Below are positions 20,354 through 31,169 of a stretch of 64,000 bases of DNA, one piece after another. The translations under genes were made by a program, and so were the position numbers. Every line of letters starts with the position of its first letter. Positions within the stretch are counted from its first letter, which is position 1. Under the pieces are notes generated by a model, which was given only the letters and a program-made list of their open reading frames with translations, did no database searches and was not told where the DNA came from. Source of the stretch: Symbiodinium natans (Eukaryota > Sar > Dinophyceae > Suessiales > Symbiodiniaceae); assembly GCA_905221605.1 (NCBI GenBank), contig CAJNDS010002227.1:310001-374000 (forward strand), written 5' to 3'.

Positions 20354-20779
20354 GAACCCTAAATTGAGCATGGGCCTTTCTCTTAAGAGGAGCCGTTATA
20401 CACCACTTAAATACTTGAAACCCGGTCACCTAAACCTTCAGGGTGCCACTTGCCGATGTTTCGGGTGCTTTGCTTAGGATGAACCCCACCTCTTAAACCG
20501 TAAAAACCCTAAACCCTAAACCCGAAGATCCTGATTCTCCCGGAGCGGCGCCTGCTGCGGACAGAATCAGCGCTTTCTGCCTTAGAACAGCAGGGTTCAG
20601 GGTGCAGGGTTGAGCGTTTGGGGCTCAGCTTAGCAGCGTGAGGGTAGATACAGAATGGTTGGGGTGTTAGAGCCTCAGGTCTTTGGGGTCTGAAGCTTCA
20701 GTGCTCAGTCCCTTAACGCAAACCCCGAACCCGAACCTGAACCCGAAGCGGCAACCATAGGCCTCCAGCTTCGAGTTGT

Positions 20780-20910
20780 TCGGGGTTTAGGGTTTAGGGT
20801 TTAGGGTTTAGGGTTTAGGGTTTAGGGTTTAGGGTTTAGGGTTTAGGGTTTAGGGTTTAGGGTTTAGGGTTTAGGGTTTAGGGTTTAGGGTTTAGGGTTT
20901 AGGGTTTAGA
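20780..20910 (+). repeat. TTTAGGG tract abutting a tRNA-like fragment
   Basis: Eighteen units, followed at 20911-20956 by text resembling a tRNA D-arm that is itself ended by CCTAAACCC. Confidence 0.8.
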
Positions 20911-21109
20911 ATGGCTTCGAGCCTCAGTCGGTTAAAGCGCCGGGCTTAGGAATCCTAAACCCTAAACCCTAAACCCTAAACCCTAAACCCTAAGCCCACA
21001 CAAACCCTGTAAACCCCAGGTTTTAGGGCGGGGCTTCTTCTTAGCGGAGCCTGCTGCGACGCGCAAGGCCGTCAGCACCAAGGTTTTGAAGGCTTTGGGG
21101 GTTAGGATG

Positions 21110-21310
21110 GTTTAGGGTCTAGGGTCCAGGGTCTAGGGTCTAGGGTCTAGGGTCTAGGGTCTAGGGTCTAGGGTCTAGGGTCTAGGGTTTAGGGTTTAGG
21201 GTTTAGGGTTTAGGGTTTAGGGTTCGGGGTTCAAGTTTCAGGGTTCAGGGTTCCGGGTTTAGGGTTTAGGGTTTAGGGTTTAGGGTTTAGGGTTTAGTTA
21301 GGGTTTAGGA
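21110..21310 (+). repeat. GTCTAGG block then TTTAGGG
   Basis: Ten uniform GTCTAGG units (about 21113-21185), then TTTAGGG with TTCAGGG and TTCCGGG variants. Confidence 0.85.
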
Positions 21311-21685
21311 TCTTGGGTGGCGAAACATTTACACACCGTGGCTTTGCACCCTAAACCCTAAACCCTAAACCCTAAGCTTTAAACCCTCATTCCCCGAAAC
21401 AACCTAGAGTGAGACCCTGCACCCGAAATTCTACCCACCGAGGCGCTTGGGTTCGATGCTCTTGGCGCGGCAGACCTGGGTCTACAAAGGTGGCCTAGGG
21501 TTTAGGGTTTAGGGTTTAGGGTTTAGGGTTTAGGGTTTAGGGTTTAGGGTTTAGAGGGTATAGGGCTTGGGTTTAGGGGCCGACGGTTTGGAGGCATAGG
21601 GCGAAGTTCACCTTGTCCGGGATGGTCAGCCACACGGTGCCGGGCAACGTCCACCGGTGACCATCCTCTCTCATCTGCTGAAAAC

Positions 21686-21807
21686 TGGCTGGCTCTTAGT
21701 CGGGAATGAGGGAATGAGGGCCCTATATATATATATATATATATACCCTTTAAGGGATTACATAGGGTCATAGGGCCCTCATTCCCTCATTCCCTACTCA
21801 GAACCAG
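21686..21807. mobile_element. Foldback family A, copy 4
   Basis: CTGGCTCTTAGTCGGGAATGAGG ends invert against CCTCATTCCCTACTCAGAACC; the core carries an AT run and CCCTTTAAGGG. Confidence 0.8.
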
Positions 21808-21814
21808 GGGGTGA

Positions 21815-22264
21815 AAAGCAGGGACATGGTGGCTTTGCGGCTTTCGCACCAGACGCACGTGGCTTGCCTTCCACGAGCCACACTGCTGCATCCGCAAAAG
21901 GTCTGAGCTCCACAAGGCCACCTCGAGAAGATCGGGTCCCAGACTGCATGGCAGCATGAGTCGAGACGCCCCGAGCCCGCGGACTACGGTGACCACAGGG
22001 GCTTCAGGGAAAGCTCTCCGGCCACAAGTATGTGGACGATTCCGGAAACACAAGACGTGTGCAGCCTTCAGGCCGCGCAAACGCGTGAACATCTTGCAAC
22101 AAGACAGAAAGCCGGATCAAACTCCTATGAAACATCGAATGAGAGGCGCAATAGTCGCAACTAGGGGAGATCTTCTACCCCCTGCAGTGCCCACTCCTCC
22201 AGAGAAACCCGCAGAGAATCCCGCCGAGCCCATGGAATCCTGCTTTGCATCGACCTGTGTTTGA
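21815..22264 (+). CDS. Long unassigned open frame (150 codons)
   Basis: Open from just after the family A foldback to TGA at 22262. Basic and Ser/Thr/Pro-rich (PRTTVTTGASGKALRP, FRKHKTCAAFRPRKR). Stretches of other frames are also open, including a balanced one at 21907-22161, so strand and frame are uncertain, and neighbouring supported genes are on the other strand. No domain recognised. Confidence 0.22.
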   Translation, partial: KAGTWWLCGFRTRRTWLAFHEPHCCIRKRSELHKATSRRSGPRLHGSMSRDAPSPRTTVTTGASGKALRPQVCGRFRKHKTCAAFRPRKRVNILQQDRKPDQTPMKHRMRGAIVATRGDLLPPAVPTPPEKPAENPAEPMESCFASTCV

Positions 22265-22970
22265 ACCAACTTGCTAGTTTCAGAGTGGGGATGACGAAAG
22301 CAAAAAATGAAGGTAAAGCGCTTTGGGGATTAGTGTGTTTAGGGTTTGGGGGTTAGGGTTTAGGGTTTAGGGTTTAGGGTTTAGGGTTTAGGGTTTAGGG
22401 TTTAGGGTTTAGGGTTTAGGGTTTAGGGTTTAGGGTTTAGGGTTTAGGGTTTAAGGTGATTTCGGATCTGGGCTAGGGCTTAGGTCTTTAGGGCTTGGGT
22501 TTCCGGGTTTGGGGCTTACCTCAGGGAACCCCAAACAGCAAGAACTTCTTGGTCTAGGGTTTAGGGTTTAGGGTTTTTGGGGTTTAGGGGTTAGGGTTTA
22601 GGGTTCAGGGTTTAGGGTTTAGGGTTTAGGGTATTTCTTAGGGTGCTTAGTGTTTAGGGTTCGGAGATCCCGACACCAGAAAGATGTCGGGAAACCAAAA
22701 GGATCACAAGGATAGGAAGCTTGGAGTCTCCTGGATGCGTAGAGGTTCAGGAAACCTTAGACCCCAGACTCTCAACCCTTCACCCCAAACCCTAAACCAT
22801 AAACCCCAAACCCTAAACCCCAAACCCCAAACCCTAAACCCTAAACCCCAAACCCCAAACCCCAAACCCCAAACCCCAAACCCTGAACCCAAACCCAAGA
22901 GGCTTTTGGGGTTTTAGGGCCCCAGCCTCGATAAGAAGCCACGCCAGGCTTCCGATGCACCTCGCGTGTA

Positions 22971-23002
<32 letters not shown>
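22971..23002 (+). repeat. Poly-G run
   Basis: A run of about 31 G. Short C/G runs also occur near 1578, 5383, 10950, 19207, 37140, 51250 and 62640. Confidence 0.9.
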
Positions 23003-23007
<5 letters not shown>

Positions 23008-23317
23008 ACGAGGTAGGGGGCTCCACTGCGGGCTAGGGGTTGAGGCTGAGGGTTTAGGGTTTAGGGTTTAGGGTTTAGGGTTTAGGGTTTAGGGTTTAGG
23101 GTTTAGGGTTAAGGTTTAGAGTCTAGGGCCTAGGGTTTAGGGTTTAGGGTTCAGGGTTTAGGGTTTAGGGTTTGGGGTTTGGGGTTTAGGGTTTGGGGTT
23201 TAGGGTTTAGGGTTTAGGGTTTTGGGTTTTGGGTTTAGGGTTTAGGTTTAGGGTTTAAACCTAGGGCTTAGCGCCTAGGGTCTGTTATCTTCTCCTCCAA
23301 GTTCATCAGCTAAACTG

Positions 23318-23343
23318 TGGGTTTAGGGTTTAGGGGTTAGGGT

Positions 23344-23441
<98 letters not shown>

Positions 23442-23468
23442 TGAGGGTTTAGGGTTTAGGGTTTAGGA
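23318..23468 (+). repeat. TTGAGGG block between TTTAGGG units
   Basis: Fifteen uniform TTGAGGG units, followed at 23572-23682 by alternating TTGAGGG/TTTAGGG. Confidence 0.85.
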
Positions 23469-23857
23469 CATGAGCTTCAGGGCTTGAAGCGCTCCAAGCT
23501 TTGGGCTGGAGGCTAAGCCCCAACCCCACTGACGCGCCTTCATATTGGAGGCACCCGGATTATTTTGGGTCTAGGGTTGAGGGTTTAGGGTTTAGGGTTG
23601 AGGGTTTAGGGTTGAGGGTTTAGGGTTGAGGGGTTAGGGTTTAGGGTTTAGGGTTTAGGGAACAGGGTATAGGGTTTAGGCTTGATTCACGAGTAGTGAT
23701 AACTGGGCCCTTGTGTAGGGAGTATAGAACCGGCCAGAACCTTTGTGTGACCCTAAACCCTAAACCCTAAACCCTAAACCCTAAACCCTAAGCCCTAAAC
23801 CCTAAACCCTAAACCCTAAACCCTAAACCCTAAACCCCCAGAAACCTTGAAGCAAAC

Positions 23858-23923
23858 CCCCAGCTGGGGCCGGCGCTCGACAGTGTGGCCGGAGGGCATG
23901 CCACAGGTGATGGAGCACGAGCC
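23858..23923 (-). CDS. PAP2-type phosphatase, exon with motif 2 (GMPSGHT)
   Basis: Twenty-two codons, phase 0 to 0, from acceptor CCCGGTCAG to a GTTTGC donor inside telomere-like text. The product GSCSITCGMPSGHTVERR carries the PAP2/acid-phosphatase motif PSGH with its catalytic histidine, in the form GMPSGH seen in phosphatidic-acid phosphatase and dolichyl-diphosphatase relatives. It continues motif 1 of the exon at 24284-24328 (RRPE then GSC), the usual family order. These enzymes are membrane-bound and remove phosphate from lipid phosphates. Motif 3 (S-R-x5-H-x3-D) should lie in a further exon below 23.86 kb and was not found, so completeness is unknown. Confidence 0.72.
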
Positions 23924-23929
23924 CTGACC

Positions 23930-24086
23930 GGGTTAGGGTTTAGGGTTTAGGGTTTAGGGTTTAGGGTTTAGGGTTTAGGGTTTAGGGTTTAGGGTTTAGG
24001 GTTTAGGGTTTAGGGTTTAGGGTTTAGGGCCTTGGGGGTTGAGGGTTGAGGGCTTAGGGTTTAGGGTTTAGGGTTTAGGGCTTACA
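23930..24086 (+). repeat. TTTAGGG tract in the PAP2 intron
   Basis: About 20 units lying between the two PAP2 exons; on the gene's strand it is CCCTAAA directly upstream of the 23923 acceptor. Part of a family E repeat lies at 24195-24255 in the same intron. Confidence 0.85.
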
Positions 24087-24283
24087 TCGAAACAGAAAGG
24101 CGCCCCAAATCCTTAAGGTTGTACCTTGAGTTTGGGGTTTAGGGTTTAGGGTTTAGAGTTTAGGGTTTAGGGTTTAGGGTTCAGGGTTTAGATCCTTGAG
24201 ATAGTATACGGGCCATCTTAGGACTACATTAAGGGGAACCTTTAGGGGTACGAGTAAAATCCCAAACATGCGCCCACCCATGC

Positions 24284-24328
24284 CTCCGGGCGCCTCTGCT
24301 GGAAAACGAGCTTTGCCAGCAACATCAC
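24284..24328 (-). CDS. PAP2-type phosphatase, exon with motif 1 (K-x6-RP)
   Basis: Fifteen codons, phase 0 to 0, after acceptor GAGCCCAG and before a GC donor (GAG/GCATGG). The product VMLLAKLVFQQRRPE contains K-x6-R-P, the first active-site motif of PAP2 phosphatases, at the end of a hydrophobic stretch as expected near a membrane face. The 5' part of the gene is not identified. Confidence 0.7.
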
Positions 24329-26379
24329 CTGGGCTCAGGGTTTAGGCGGCACCCTGAACCCGAAACCCTGAACCCTAAACCTTAAACCCCAAACCCCAAA
24401 CCCTAAACCCTGAACCTCTAAACCCCTGAACCCTAGCCCTAAACCCGGGGGTGGGTGGGGTGGTGGGGGGACAGAAGGTCTCGGGCACATTTTGATAGAA
24501 TGGTTTTTTTTCATCAGGGTTCAGGGTTCAGGGTTGAGGGTTGAGGGTTTAGGGTCCAGGGTTTAGCCTAAACCCGAAACCTTGGCTGCTCTTAGCAGGG
24601 TAGCTATAAATTTAATTTTTAGCTGCCTTCTTAAGAAACCCAATAAACCCAAAAAGGCTAAAGATGTAAAGTTACAGTAAAGCACCACAAAGAATGAAAC
24701 CCTTGAACCCGGCACATTTTTGAGCCCTCACAGTCCCACCCTAAGCTTGAAATGCCTGCCAACGAACAACCCGCCCCCCAAATCCCAGACCATGAAATGT
24801 CAACCCTAAACCGAAAATACGCAAAAAATCGAAAATACAAAAGGAAAAAGGTATTCACAAAATCATCAACACCCGAAAACCAAGAAGACTTAAAGACTTA
24901 CATGAAAGGAAAAAAACCCTAAACCCTAAACCCTAAAACGGCCCCCGAGCCGCCCAAATGCAGATGAACTGGTACAAGAAGGCCAGGAGCTCCCGAACCC
25001 CGCGAGTCCTGCTAAGACAGGGGGCCGGGGGTGGGGGGGCTGGGGGGGTGGGGGGGGTTTAGGGTTCGACCAAACCCCAAACCCCCGAACCTCTGACCCT
25101 TAAACCCCTCAAACCCCCAAACCACCAAGCCCTGAACCCGAAACTCTAAACTCGTGAACCCTAAACCCTAAACCCTAAACCCTAAATCCTAAACCCTGGG
25201 TTTCGCGTGAAGTTTCGGGAGTAGCAGGGCTAGCTCGGAATGCTGCCTTGCCATTCGCAGGGTTTGGGGTTTAGGGTTTGGGGTTTAGGGTTTAGGGTCT
25301 AGGGTCTAGGGTTTAGGGTTTAGGGTTTAGGGTTTAGGGTTTGGAGTTTGGAGTTTGGAGTTTGGGGTGGCAGGGGTCAGGAGTTTAGGGTTCGAGGTTA
25401 TCGCTCCGTTACTTGCCTTCCCAACAACCCCTCTGTGGTCCAGAAGAAGGCGAGGACGATACCGCCCAGGAGCCTAAAAGGAATGAAGGGCTCAGCTTGT
25501 TGGTATTTCAGGTTTACGGTTCAGGGTTCTTGGTTGTTGTGTGGGTTTCGAAGTATTTTGGATTTATTTTTGTATTTGTTTGCTTCTTATGTATTGGTTG
25601 TCTTTCTGTGATTTTAGATTTTTTTGGGGGGGACGGGGGGGACGGGGGCGGGGGGGGGCTGCCTAGATAAATTGAAGTCTTCTAGGGGTTTGGGGAGTTG
25701 CGGGCGCGAGCTGCTTCGGGACGGGTTAGCTTTTCTTTGTTGTTTTTAATTTTATTCATGTATTTTATTTTATTCTTTTTTTTTGGGGGGGGGGGGGGGG
25801 GGGGGGGGGAGGGGGGGGGGGGGGAGGGGGGGGGGGAGGGGGGGGGGGAGGGGGGGGGGGGGAGGGGGGGGGGGGGGGCGTTCTTCCGGCTTTTGGGGTT
25901 TAGGGTTGTGGGGTGTTTAGGGTCTAGGGTCTGGGACTTCAAAGTGCATTTTCAAGCTTAGTCTTTTGGGCTTCTTGGGGCGGTTAGGGGTTCCAACGGG
26001 GGTTGTGCCAAAAAGTTCGGGGGTTTACGACTAAAGGGCCGAACGCGAACCCAAAAAACCTTCCAAACCCCATAAACCTCACATGCCCTATAAGCCCTAA
26101 ACCCTAAACCCTAAACCCTAAACCCTAAACCCTAAACCCCAAAACTCTAAACCCAATATTATCCCCCCACACAATGAAGCCAAAACCCACCTCGAACCAA
26201 GGCTTGGCTCATTGACCGTGTACTTAAGGGCAAAGGGCATGCAAGTAACGTCATAGGTACCCTTTATAAGTATCCCCTAAACCCTAAACCCTAAACCCTA
26301 AACCCTAAACCCTAAACCCTAAACCCTAAACCCTAAGGCTCCCTAAGGGGTAGGTCCTTCACCCCTAAGCTCCCTGAGC
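24329..26379. other. Interval without a supported gene
   Basis: Degenerate telomeric tracts (24355-24445 minus, 25260-25395 plus, 26088-26150 and 26275-26336 minus), G-rich runs, and unique spacers at 24600-24910 and 25395-25690 in which I see only short open frames. Confidence 0.45.
25784..25879 (+). repeat. G-run array with single A spacers
   Basis: About 95 bp of runs of 8-20 G separated by single A, a strong potential G-quadruplex. Confidence 0.9.
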
Positions 26380-26433
26380 CCCGAAGAGTGGGTGGCGGCT
26401 CTTTCTCTCGGCCTCCAACTCTTCGGGACAGCT
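26380..26433 (-). CDS. Exon candidate, unassigned gene
   Basis: Acceptor CTAAACCCCAG (supplied by the telomeric tract), 18 in-phase codons (CPEELEAERKSRHPLFG), GC donor (GGG/GCTCAG). Strand agrees with its neighbours; no partner exon placed. Confidence 0.4.
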
Positions 26434-27013
26434 CTGGGGTTTAGGGTTTAGGGTTTAGGGTTTAGGGTTTAGGGTTGAGGGTTCAGGGTGTAGGGTTTAG
26501 GGTTTACGGTTTACGGTTTAGGGTTTAGGGTTTAGGGTCTAGGGTCTAGGGTCTAGGGTCTAGGGGTTAGGGTTTAGGGTGTAGGGTGTTAGGGGCCTGG
26601 GGCCCTTTTAATCAGGGTTGCGGGTTTGGGGAAGGGGTCTGGGGTTTGAGGTTTTGGGGTTTAGGTTTCAGGGTTTAGGGTTAGGGGTTTGGGGCTGCGG
26701 GTTGGGATTGGGGTTTAGGGTTTGGGGAGGGGTTTGGGGGTTGGGGTTGGGGTTCAGGGTTTGGGGAGGGGGTTGAGGGTTTATGGGTTAGTGGGTTTGG
26801 ACTTTTTCGACGTGGATCGCGATTCCAAGTGCGGGTTGTTCTATGTTGGGCCCAAATTATGGGCACCTTTCATCGTAGAACTCCTTGCTAGAATATGTAC
26901 TGTAGATGAACCCCCCCCCTCCGCCTGAACCCTAACTCCTAAACCCTCAACCCTAAACCCTAAACAAACCCTAAACCCTAAACCCTAAACCCTAATTCCT
27001 GATTGAAAACAAC

Positions 27014-27063
27014 CTCATCTGAGTGCGCAGCAGCATCGGCATGAAAGAATAGAAGGCCGCCAC
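27014..27063 (-). CDS. Exon candidate, unassigned gene
   Basis: Acceptor GCGAGCCGAG, 16 codons plus 2 nt (VAAFYSFMPMLLRTQM), GTTGTT donor. Another frame over the same bases is also open, so the assignment is weak. Confidence 0.32.
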
Positions 27064-27419
27064 CTCGGCTCGCAACAGACATCAAGGTCGTTCGGGAGGT
27101 TTAAGGCTTAGGGCTTAGGGTTGAGGTTCTGGGGTTTAGGGTTTAGGGTTTAGGGTTTAGGGTTTAGGGTTTAGGGTTTAGGGTTTAGGGTTTAGGGTTT
27201 AGGGTTTAGGGTTTAGGGTCTAGGGTCTACAGTAGGGTTTAGGGTGTGGGGTTTGGGGTTTAGGGTTTGGGGTTTAGGGTTAAGGGAGAGGTGTTGGAGT
27301 CTCAAGGTTCAAGGAAAGGTGTGTGTTGTGGCTTCGGGTGTCAATAAGACAGGATGCACACTGTCGCACGGGCTCGACTATCATTATCCCATGACTGTCG
27401 TACTGTCGTATGGTACGCA

Positions 27420-27422
27420 GCG

Positions 27423-27460
<38 letters not shown>
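27420..27460. repeat. GA microsatellite
   Basis: About 18 GA units; the Arg-Glu frames across it are artefacts. Confidence 0.9.
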
Positions 27461-27467
<7 letters not shown>

Positions 27468-28107
27468 CAAACCGAAAACCCCAATGCTGATGCAACAATC
27501 AGAGTTCGCTTGTGCCTAAACACCCCAAGCACCCTAACCCTGAACTCACCGCAAACCTCTGCACCTCGTATGCTTGACCCTGACGAGACAAAGGCCACCG
27601 CCCACTTTTTCCACGAAGTCCTTGAGACAAAGACACCCGGCCCTCGCGTCATCCGAAACCCTACTTGAAGGTTCATTCAGACTTACTGAGTAAGCTGTAG
27701 TTGGGGTTCTCAGCTAAATTGAGCTTGGCGAGGTATCCTGTATCAGGTAGGACAAGTAGAGCTAGGCCTTGGTTCTATCCCGTCTGCAAGTCCCAAGAAC
27801 CTTCAAGCACCCTCAGCATCCCCAATCCACACTCCATCAGAAAGCTCAGGCGCGTAGTGGATAGCGGTCACACCTGGCTCAATGCTAGACCCTATACGGC
27901 TTTTCAGCCGCGAAGCCCGATAAACAAACCCCACAACAGACCCCATAAAGCTTTAGGGTTTAGGGTTTAGGGTTTAGGGTTTAGGGTTCAGGGTTTAGGG
28001 TTTAGGGTTTAGGGTTTAGGGTTTAGGGTGCCACTATAAAGCCCAACAGACCCCGACAAACCTGTTTTTGCATCAGACGGGTGAGCCGTGGGGGTTTGGG
28101 TTTTTCG

Positions 28108-28293
28108 AGCCTTCCTGACATACAACTCTTTATTGGAAATTTTGACCCCATCTTGGGCAAAGAGTTTAGGGGTTTAGTGTACACCCGTAACCTCAAGCCT
28201 GAATTTCTGAACCCTGACGACACCCAGAACGCAAATTTCCATATGCCGGATGTCCTGGCAACCCTATACGCTGTACACCTGCAGCTGCAGTGA
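28108..28293 (+). CDS. Plus-strand open frame, possible terminal exon
   Basis: About 61 codons to TGA at 28291 with good protein composition (LPDIQLFIGNFDPILGKE, PDVLATLYAVHLQLQ). No in-frame ATG near its start and only a weak acceptor. It is on the minority strand and unrecognised. Confidence 0.28.
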   Translation, partial: SLPDIQLFIGNFDPILGKEFRGLVYTRNLKPEFLNPDDTQNANFHMPDVLATLYAVHLQLQ

Positions 28294-30708
28294 AGGTCGA
28301 AAACTGGGTATCCTTTTACCCCTGAAGCGAAAACTAAGGGACGACATAAGCTACCTAGTTCCTAAACCCTAAACCCTAAACCCTAAACCTCAATTTGCAA
28401 AGAACTGGTAAGTACACCCGAAACCCCTCTAAGCAGCCCCAAACCCTAAACACCACACGAGCCACATAAGCCCTAAAATCCTTTCAGCCCCTGCGGGGGC
28501 GTTAAGGGGTTTAGGGTAGTACGCCCAAAACCCTAAACCCTAAACCCTAACCCTGAACCCTAAACCCTAAACTCTAACCCCTAAACCCTAAACCCTAAAC
28601 CCTGGGAAGGGAGCACCTTCATTAGGCCACGTGTACGTGCCGAGCAGAAGCCCAGACCTCCGCCGCAGAAGCTGCGTTACAGGGACGAGGGTTTGGGGTT
28701 CAGGGTTTAGGGTTTAGGGTTTAGGGTTCAGGGTTTAGGGTTCAGGGTTCAGGGTTCCGGGCTTAGGGTTTAGGGAGGGTTTGAGGGTTGAGGGTTTGGG
28801 GTTTAGCGTTTAAGGTTGCAGGCTTTGAGGGTTGAGGGGGATGCAGGTTTCGGGTTTGGAGCTTAGGGTTGTAAGGGTTGAGGGTTTAGGGTTTAGGGTT
28901 TCGGGCTTGGGGTTTGAGCTTTTCGGGTTTCGGGTTTGGGTTTAGGCGCACAAGCCTTTTGAGGGTGTAGGGATTGGGGAATTTAGGCTTGCAGAGCCTT
29001 TCGGAGGACCTGGTTCGGAGTTGAAAGGGATCATTACAGTTGAGAGTTTAGGGTTCAGGGGTTTAGGGTTTAGGGTTGAGGGTTCAGGGATTTAGGGTTT
29101 GGGGTTGAGGGTTGGTTTAAGGTTTACGGTTTGGGGGAGGGGCTCCCCCAAAGTTAAACCCAAACGCCAGCATTAAAGCCTACACCTGCAGCCCCGAAAG
29201 CACCCAAAAGTCTAAACAGAGTGTTGAGGTGCAAAACCCTAAACCCTAAACCCTAAAACCCTAAACCCTAAACCCTAAACCCTGAACCTGATTTGGCCTT
29301 GGTCGTGAGTTTCCCAGAATGCCTTTCTGGATAAAGGCCATGTGCTTTCTGGGCTGAAACTCTAGGGTTTAGGGTTCAGGATTTGGGGTTTACTGTTAGG
29401 GTTAGGGTTTAGGGTTTAAAGTTTAGGGTTTGGGGTTTAGGGTTTAGGGAGTTCAGGGCGGGCTGTTTTGGGTTTGGGCTTTCGGGTCGTGGGGCTTAGG
29501 GTTTAGGTCAACACGGTGCGGGGTGGGTTTTTTGAGGGAAAGATTCAGGGCCCTAAGCCCGAAACCCCAAATCCTAAACCCTAAACCCTAAACCCTAAAC
29601 CCCAAACCCCAAATCCTAAACCCTAAACCCCTAAACCCCTAAACTCCAGAGCCCGAAATCCCTAGGGGCACTACCAAGGGCGCGGCGTGTGGCCGTAGCG
29701 GCACGCTCCACCGTCCTCACACGAACCACCGGATCAGCTCTTGAATTTAGGAGAGTTTAGGGCTTAGGGCTTAGGGCTTAGGGTTTAGGGTTTAGGGTTT
29801 AGGGTTTAGGGTTTAGGGTTTAGGGTTTAGGGTTTAGGGTTTAGGGTTTAGGGATCAGGGTTTGGGTTTAGGGCTCAGGGGTTTAGGGTTTAGAGTTTCG
29901 GGGTTCAGGGCTTAGGGCTCAGAATGATCAGGATCCCAAACAGGACCATTACTTGGAGAGAGGGCCAATGTATACCCTCCCGGCCCTATTACCCCCCCCT
30001 AAAGCCCCTGAATAGCCCCATAAACCCACGAACCCTACCAACCCTCCCAGATTTTTATCAAAACCAATGAACCCTAGGAACCCTACGAACCCTATGAACC
30101 CCCCTAAACCCCTGAAATCTCGAGGAGGGTTTGGGGCGGGGGGGAGGGAATCAAGGCCAAACCCCATGTAAAGGGTTTCGGGTTTAGGTTTCAGGGTTTA
30201 GGGTTTAGGGTTTAGCGTTTCGGTTTAGGGGTTAAGGTTTAAGGTTCAGGGTTTTGGGTTTAGGGTTTGGGGTTTAGGGTTTAGGGCCTAGGGTTTGGGG
30301 TGTAGGGTTTAGGGTTTAGGGGTTAGGGTAGGCCCAACCGACCCGCAATGGAGCTGCATTTTGGAGAGGGGAGGAGGAGGAAGCTTGGGTTCGGGTTTAA
30401 GGCAGGCATTAATTTGGGATCGTGAAATGAGGTTCTAGGTTTCGGGGTCAGAGGTTAGGGGACTTTGGCTGCACCACACCCGAAATCTCTCCTTCGTGAG
30501 CCCCCTCCAAGAAAAAAGTTGCAGGCAAAAATGCCCTCACCCCAGCTCCAGCGAGGCAGCTTGCCATCGTATAGGGCCTAGGGTTGAGGAGGGTGTATGC
30601 TGTGGAGTTTAAGGCTGTAGGGTTTTGGGTTTGAGTCCAGTCCATGGCAGCAGCATTCCGCGGACATGTTGGCGCGATGCCGGAGAAGCAGGGCTGCTGA
30701 GGCAGCGC

Positions 30709-30834
30709 CTCGGAAGAGGGTTGTCGCCGACCTCGTTTCTGCAGTTGGGATTGGCGCCGGATCTGAGCAGTAGTCGCATGGTCCGGAGGTCTTGGTTGCG
30801 GCAAGCGATGTTCAGGGAGGGTGGTTGACGCCGG
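30709..30834 (-). CDS. Ankyrin-repeat protein, exon 3
   Basis: One nt plus 41 codons plus 2 nt, from a GCGGAAG acceptor to a GC donor (CCGAG/GCGCTG). It contains a clear ankyrin repeat: SLNIACRNQDLRTMRLLL followed by RSGANPNCRNEVGDNPL, matching the consensus pattern (LHxAxxxGxxxxxxLLL-x-x-GAxxNxxxxxGxxPL). Ankyrin repeats mediate protein-protein contacts; the partner is unknown. The proposed intron to exon 2 is only 39 bp. Text downstream on the same strand (ALLLRHRAN, about 30656-30694) resembles another repeat in a different frame, so a further exon or decay is possible. Confidence 0.65.
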
Positions 30835-30873
30835 CTTCCGCGCGCAGCAGAACCCTAAACCAAGGCCCCCCAC

Positions 30874-31022
30874 AACTTGGCCGAGGTCACCTCTCCCAGG
30901 GGCACCAGCTTTTCCACCTCCATCAGACGGAGGATTTCACCACCTGGTGCATTTGTATCCATACTTGAGTTAGCCAGCACAAGGTCGACCGACTTCAGTT
31001 CATCGCACTTTGGCAACCCACC
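30874..31022 (-). CDS. Ankyrin-repeat protein, exon 2
   Basis: Begins exactly after TTTAG of the telomeric intron and runs 49 codons plus 2 nt to a GTGGGG donor. The part KSVDLVLANSSMDTNAPGGE resembles the second half of an ankyrin repeat. Strong protein composition throughout. Confidence 0.62.
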
Positions 31023-31070
31023 CTAAACCCTAAACCCTAAACCCTAAACCCTAAACCCTAAACCCTAAAC
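31023..31070 (-). repeat. 48-bp intron made only of TTTAGGG repeats
   Basis: On the gene's strand it starts GTTTAGGG and ends GTTTAG, so one short telomeric array supplies both GT and AG. Flanking exons are phase 0 on both sides and the intron itself contains in-frame TAG, so splicing is needed for a continuous frame. Confidence 0.65.
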
Positions 31071-31169
31071 CCCAGGGTTTCGTGTCCAAGCAGCCTTGGC
31101 CCAGTCTGGAAGGCACGCTTTCACAATGGCCATCGCTGTGCCTCGGCCTTGGCAAAAGCGTTCTCTCAG
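31071..31169 (-). CDS. Ankyrin-repeat protein, exon 1 (internal; 5' end not found)
   Basis: Thirty-three codons, phase 0 to 0, starting after CCCTAAG (acceptor inside a telomeric variant) and ending GGG/GTTTAGGG. Product includes TAMAIVKACLPDWAKAAW. No domain recognised in this part. Confidence 0.55.

Larger units (their letters stand above)
20354..23857. other. Interval without a confirmed gene
   Basis: Telomeric tracts (20780-20910; 21493-21556; 22338-22455; 22556-22660; 22780-22900 minus with CCCCAAA; 23045-23280), family A foldback copy 4, and one long unassigned open frame (21815-22264). Remaining exons of the PAP2 gene should lie here, but I could not find the third catalytic motif with confidence. 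Confidence 0.45.
27064..30708. other. Interval with degenerate telomeric repeats and little supported coding
   Basis: Tracts at 27100-27290, 27953-28030, 28527-28605 (minus), 28690-28960, 29235-29288 (minus), 29365-29455, 29558-29650 (minus), 29752-29900 and 30178-30335. A possible minus exon lies near 29675-29735 (VRVRTVERAATATRRAL, GTAGTG donor). Downstream ankyrin exons may be here. Confidence 0.4.

Noticed and set aside
22684-22917. Frames rich in NPKPQTLNPKP or GLGFRVWG
   Set aside because: Translations of CCCTAAA/TTTAGGG; many such frames occur in the window and none is a gene.
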